From contig JAGMCR010000011.1 in assembly GCA_023129115.1 (NCBI GenBank), forward strand, positions 43,909-107,908: a stretch of DNA of 64,000 bases, written 5' to 3'. Of this stretch, positions 61,701-64,000 are shown piece after piece (positions within the stretch are counted from its first letter, which is position 1; each line of letters starts with the position of its first letter). The notes below the pieces were generated by a model that was not told where the DNA came from, did no database searches, and saw only the letters and a program-made list of their open reading frames with translations. Origin of the DNA: Candidatus Iainarchaeum sp. (GTDB taxonomy: Archaea; B1Sed10-29; WALL01). The translations under genes were made by a program, and so were the position numbers.

Positions 61701-62019
61701 CCCCACCAACAGTCTTTATATTGGAGAAGTCGACGGACTGGGGCAGCTTGATTTGATGCAGGTCTTCCGCCGCCTCCCCCCTCTCGAAGTCTTCCCTCAT
61801 CTTCTTGAGCTCTTCCGCCTTCCTTTCCATGTCGTCCTTGGTCTCCTCTGTCTTGATGGCGCCGAGCTCGGCCCCCATGTCCTTTACCGAAATCTCTTCG
61901 TCGATGTCCGCTATGTCGGGCAGCCCGAACTCTTCCTCTTCTTCCTTGGGCTTTTCCGTGGCCCGCTTTTTCCTTATCTTGTCCGCGGTCTTTTCCAGGA
62001 CTTTTTTCCGGATGGGCAT
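58732..62019 (-). CDS. Type IV pilus/secretion ATPase with intein, system 2
   Basis: The precursor has 1,095 residues; removal of a 439-residue intein leaves a 656-residue ATPase. Residues 1-160 are charged and helical, then come the ATPase N-domain, Walker A GGTASGKT (408-415), the Walker B region ELIVGEV (485-491), the intein directly after 'YVLFQGMA' (residue 504), and the His box ATIHGDS (950-956). It belongs to the VirB11/TadA/KlbA family and would drive K-G pilins together with the two F proteins. The end lies two bases beyond the border of the TnpB element. It starts ten bases after the pilin gene upstream. Confidence 0.93.
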   Translation of the reverse strand: MPIRKKVLEKTADKIRKKRATEKPKEEEEEFGLPDIADIDEEISVKDMGAELGAIKTEETKDDMERKAEELKKMREDFERGEAAEDLHQIKLPQSVDFSNIKTVGGAIKPKPEVTMSIADFTKMKQKIDTIEKESRMKNIPLKAHKIPTQYLKKMSSAWKPPEFTQVNQVYSLVKPFAFANLFWDKNESHLAYYLLEPYLTKDQERSLGMVKEIVVELLDINLFELKGATSVRDILKEKVDKVIKDYGIRLSDHEYQKLLYYMYRDFLGLGMIEALMHDPNIEDISCDGVKIPLYIYHRKYASIPTNLMFGSEETLNKFIIRMAQRCGKHISVAEPLLDGALPDGSRLQATFSSHKDIAMHGSTFTIRKFTKDPLTITDLLNFGTLPEMIGAYLWIAIEYRRSLLYAGGTASGKTSFLNAMSMFLPGETKIVSIEDTPEIRLPHEHWLQKVVRTGFGRQDLSGRRSGEISMYDLLRAALRERPDELIVGEVRGKEAYVLFQGMASVRGSEKVFVLDKEGSPQRVPIKDLVGKDLTGYKAITIDNGKVKALPLKACVQHEPRKELYRIRTATGRTVETTGDHSVFTIENGGVTEKRVEELGAGDSLAVPAVLPCGYADIRHINLAKALPGIRVVAPQYIKKAVQAIGWEKAGEIAGVKTISDYYGKGMSALHADKYFRLLSAAGIANSPTGIKVKFDRKSEKLPAALEITDELLRLMGYYISEGSLNTAAKNNSIQLYNSSPAILEDMEQCIKAVSGKAPRKRITRGYGECTELSFSHKVVFEFLKHYCGTGSASKTLPDLVFGLSKQRIGHLLSAMWAGDGYCSEKTFQYSTKSKELADQVMHLLLCYGIAAHAYHTKEDMYRVEFYRRSEQEEFMKWATPIGKAVEFTVPARPNPRLAGDVYADPVKEVKKIVLGKSEPVYDLCVPGTQNFVGGFGGIMLHNTGHAGMATIHGDSVDAVMHRLQTPPISLSAGLLQHLNIIIVLTKARIKGIEVRRIKEVVEVLGLTKEQEPIINTLFKWNPSTDTFEFSSDKSYVFQRIIEDKGIEEKDIWEEVQRRRQILKWMKDNNIRYYVDVGKIIQKYYSSPEEVLKNI
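59191..60507 (-). other. KlbA-type intein with LAGLIDADG endonuclease
   Basis: Residues 505-943 of the ATPase precursor. It starts with Ser1 ('SVRGSEKVFVLDKEG'), has block B 'TTGDH' (577-581), two LAGLIDADG-like motifs ('LLRLMGYYISEG' 712-723; 'LLSAMWAGDG' 812-821), block F 'VYDLCVPGTQNFVGG' (921-935) and ends His942-Asn943, with Thr944 as the +1 residue. Joining residues 504 and 944 restores the normal ATPase sequence 'FQGMATGHAGMATIHGDS'. Splicing residues all look intact; the acidic residues of both LAGLIDADG motifs are present (Glu and Asp), so the endonuclease may be active. Confidence 0.92.
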
Positions 62020-62029
62020 TTTTTCAACC

Positions 62030-62482
62030 TCAGCAGGTTAGTGAAAGGCTATAGTGCGTGTTGTTCCTCGACACCCTGGCGCACATGGCTGGTGGATAGA
62101 TTGTCGTGGTGTCGAGCTCTACGTAGCTCGTGTTCAGGAACAATGGGTGCCGCGCGGCCATCTGCGGCCACTTCAGGGACCGCACCTTGACGTACGCCAG
62201 GCCGCCGATGTCCTCGAGCTGCATGGAGTACTGGCCGGAGTAATAGTCCTGGGACACCGGGACGCGAAACGTTTGGTTGGCCGACTGGCCCGGGCCCAGG
62301 TACTGCGCGACACTGAACAGGTTCCCCGCGACGTACTCGCTCACGCCCACGAGCGTTTGCTTCTGCGACTCCCGCTTTATCGCGTCCTCGAGCGATAGGG
62401 TGGCGTACGCCAGCGCGACGATTAGGAAGAACCCAAGCGCAACGCGCGCGACGAACGAGACGCTGAACTGGCCCTTCAGCAG
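62030..62482 (-). CDS. Prepilin-like protein, probable CTG start, system 2
   Basis: The frame is open upstream of the GTG at 62350 and contains the whole pilin N-terminus: L-L-K-G, then QFSVSFVARVALGFFLIVAL. There is no ATG, GTG or TTG in this frame before that signal. The Shine-Dalgarno GGAGGTGA (62485-62492) is three to six bases upstream of CTG codons at 62482 and 62479, so CTG is the likely start (about 150 residues). It overlaps the upstream pilin stop by a few bases. The mature domain is beta-rich with two cysteines. Confidence 0.7.
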   Translation of the reverse strand: MLKGQFSVSFVARVALGFFLIVALAYATLSLEDAIKRESQKQTLVGVSEYVAGNLFSVAQYLGPGQSANQTFRVPVSQDYYSGQYSMQLEDIGGLAYVKVRSLKWPQMAARHPLFLNTSYVELDTTTIYPPAMCARVSRNNTHYSLSLTC

Positions 62483-63060
62483 ATTTTCACCTCCACAATG
62501 GGCTTGCTCGACGTGCCGTTGTAGCCGAGCTTCCTCGCGGTGAGCTGCGCCCTCGGCCCGCTCCTGCCCTTGCAGATGATGCTTTCCTCTATTTGCACGT
62601 CGTCATAGCACGCCACCATCTCAATTGCCTGCGACCCTTGGCCGGTTCCGCCGCGGAAGACGTTCGTGTACGGCATGCGCGACATTTTTATGCCTGTGTC
62701 ACTGTCCTGTATCACGTAAGTCGTGCTGTTGCACGTAGCGTTTGGTGTCTCGGTTATCCTGTCGTACACCTCTGCGTTCAACTGCGCGGTGTACTTCACC
62801 CAATTATGGGCCGCGTCCACCTGCATCACGCCTTTTGCGTAGTACAGGTTCATCCTCGTGGTGAAATTGATGTCGCCGTGGCTCACCGACTGGATTAGCT
62901 GGTCCACCGAAATCATCTGTGACTCCATGTTGTGCGCAATGGGCGTGTCCTGGAGCCGCTGTATCTCGTAAGTCCCCCACAAATAGGCTGCTACGGACAT
63001 TATGACGACCAGCGCCAGCAAAAGCACGTATGAGACCGCGGGGCTTACTCCTTTTCGCAT
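62476..63060 (-). CDS. Prepilin-like protein with Pilin_N-type start, system 2
   Basis: The ATG at 63060 gives MRKG, then VSPAVSYVLLLALVVIMSVA, the archaeal pilin_N/DUF1628-type signal with cleavage after RKG. The 194-residue product has a beta-rich mature domain with a few cysteines. A TATA box at 63097-63106 makes it the first gene of the system 2 operon. A GTG at 63069 is an alternative start. The C-terminus ('VEVKIC') is encoded across the ribosome site of the next pilin gene. Confidence 0.85.
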   Translation of the reverse strand: MRKGVSPAVSYVLLLALVVIMSVAAYLWGTYEIQRLQDTPIAHNMESQMISVDQLIQSVSHGDINFTTRMNLYYAKGVMQVDAAHNWVKYTAQLNAEVYDRITETPNATCNSTTYVIQDSDTGIKMSRMPYTNVFRGGTGQGSQAIEMVACYDDVQIEESIICKGRSGPRAQLTARKLGYNGTSSKPIVEVKIC

Positions 63061-63096
63061 AGTATCCACTATTCCTGCCCGAATAACTCACCAAAC

Positions 63097-63106
63097 CTTT
63101 TTAAAG
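63097..63106 (-). promoter_or_regulatory. TATA box of the system 2 operon
   Basis: Minus-strand CTTTAAAAAG, about 41 bp before the ATG at 63060, giving a leader of about 15 bases. It also sits in a short A/T palindrome (AACCTTT..AAAGGTT). Confidence 0.55.
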
Positions 63107-63160
63107 GTTCTTGCCCGTAAAACCGGGCTTATCCCGCCGTAAACCCCTTTCCCCCCGGGT

Positions 63161-63862
63161 TCATCTCACCGGCTCGTACGAGTCGTGGCTCTTGCCGGTG
63201 GCGTGGTACTTTATGGCGTTCGTGACGTGGAACTTCACGTAGTTCCCGTACCCCCAGCCCTTGACCCTCCGCAGCGAGACATAGACGTGGCCGTGGGGGT
63301 TATAAGCCACTTTTCCGACGCCCATGAGCTTCTTGGTGAGGTCTAGGTCCTCTGCAGTGACCAGGTCAGTGTTGAAGCCCCCGACCTCCTCAAACGCGCT
63401 GCGCTTGAACGCGAGGTTCGAGCCGGCGGGCACCGGATTGCCGAGGCAGTCCATCACGTGCATGTACCTGGACATGACGTTCCTGCACATCCACGCCTCG
63501 GTCCTGCTCCCGTCGTACGGCACTATGTTGCCGTACAGGCCTACATTGCCGTCAAACCGCGACACAATGCTGTCGAGCCAGTTCACTGGGGCCTGTATGT
63601 CCGCGTCCGTGGACACGATTGTCCTGCCCTTTGCCGCATCACACGCCTTTTGCCTGCCCGCCGCTATGGTGGGCTTGGGCTCAACCAAGAATTTCGCACC
63701 GTAGTCGCGGCAGATGGCCTCTGTCGCGTCTGTCGAGCACCCGTCCCCAACGACTATCTCGTAGCTCCCCCCGAATTCCTGCCTGCTGAGGCTCTCGAGG
63801 CAGGGGGCAAGGTATTTCTCCTCGTTGAGGGTGGGTATAATCACGGATACGTCCATGGTCAT
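63161..63862 (-). CDS. Glycosyltransferase family 2
   Basis: The 233-residue protein has the GT2 fold: 'VSVIIPTLNEEKYLAPCLESL', Asp40 in 'VVGDGCSTDATEAI', the DxD motif 'TDADI' (Asp86-Ala-Asp88), then 'NPVPAGSNLAFKRSAFEEVGGF' and 'TAEDLDLTKKLMGVG'. These enzymes transfer sugars from nucleotide or lipid donors in the cytoplasm or at the membrane; no membrane helix is visible. It is next to pilus genes, so glycosylation of pilins or adhesins is plausible but not shown. The ATG at 63862 is leaderless from the TATA at 63881-63890. Confidence 0.9.
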   Translation of the reverse strand: MTMDVSVIIPTLNEEKYLAPCLESLSRQEFGGSYEIVVGDGCSTDATEAICRDYGAKFLVEPKPTIAAGRQKACDAAKGRTIVSTDADIQAPVNWLDSIVSRFDGNVGLYGNIVPYDGSRTEAWMCRNVMSRYMHVMDCLGNPVPAGSNLAFKRSAFEEVGGFNTDLVTAEDLDLTKKLMGVGKVAYNPHGHVYVSLRRVKGWGYGNYVKFHVTNAIKYHATGKSHDSYEPVR

Positions 63863-63880
63863 AAGTATGAGGATGGTTCT

Positions 63881-63890
63881 CCTTTTTATT
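63881..63890 (-). promoter_or_regulatory. TATA box of the glycosyltransferase gene
   Basis: Minus-strand AATAAAAAGG, about 24 bp from the ATG at 63862 (leaderless). Confidence 0.55.
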
Positions 63891-63935
63891 GTAGTGCCTG
63901 TAATGTCACTAAAAAACCGGGGTTATAGGCACTAC
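63891..63935. repeat. 13-bp inverted repeat before the glycosyltransferase gene
   Basis: GTAGTGCCTGTAA (63891-63903) matches the reverse complement of 63923-63935 except for one base, with 19 bases between. It abuts the TATA box, so it is either an operator or the end of a neighbouring transcript. Nothing else is visible to the window edge. Confidence 0.5.
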
Positions 63936-64000
63936 GCGCCCCATCACCCAAATGACAAACCAACTCCCAACACACAGTTTTAGGCCTCGCGCCGCAAGAA

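Overview
The window is archaeal. Nearly every recognisable promoter is a TATA box 24-28 bp upstream of a start codon (leaderless genes) or of a short leader. It carries deoxyhypusine synthase, a PAC2-family proteasome-assembly-type protein, an Lrp/AsnC regulator, an archaeosortase-like protein and many archaeal type IV prepilins. Long genes are G+C-rich; toxin-antitoxin (TA) and transposon genes are visibly more A+T-rich. A small-genome, uncultivated (DPANN-like) archaeon with an elaborate surface is plausible, but no rRNA or phylogenetic marker fixes the lineage.

Layout. (1) 1-9.3 kb, minus strand: a >2,234-residue membrane-anchored surface protein running off the window, a large prepilin-like protein and an archaeosortase-like protein. 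(2) 9.4-19.0 kb, plus strand: type IV pilus-like system 1 (ATPase, one fused double-F-domain platform protein, seven or so prepilin-like proteins, a small membrane protein), interrupted by an A+T-rich Panacea/RelE TA pair. (3) 19.0-28.7 kb: a convergent PIN/RHH pair, a 1,532-residue exported protein, deoxyhypusine synthase, a flavin-reductase-like protein, a PAC2 protein, an Lrp regulator and a RelE-type TA pair, with several intergenic repeats. (4) 29.1-32.3 kb, minus: system 3, a secretion ATPase fused to a 16-cysteine (four-cluster) ferredoxin domain, with two small F proteins. (5) 32.4-34.8 kb: TA genes, two small winged-helix-type proteins, DUF192. (6) 34.8-36.0 kb: a TnpB element with a frameshift. 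(7) 36.0-63.1 kb, minus: system 2 (K-G prepilins, an intein-containing ATPase, two separate F proteins), split by an intact TnpB element and reading through overlapping genes into an array of giant modular adhesin-like proteins alternating with small membrane anchors. (8) 63.2-63.9 kb: a family 2 glycosyltransferase.

How it fits together. Three pilus/secretion ATPase systems of three architectures sit in 64 kb. Prepilins of system 1 carry R-G before the presumed cleavage site and those of system 2 carry K-G. The giant secreted proteins, their anchor partners, the archaeosortase and the glycosyltransferase point to a locus dedicated to building a diversified cell surface. The most unusual gene is the ferredoxin-ATPase fusion at 30.6-32.3 kb. 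The most unusual gene order is the duplicated secreted-protein/anchor cassette at 36-53 kb.
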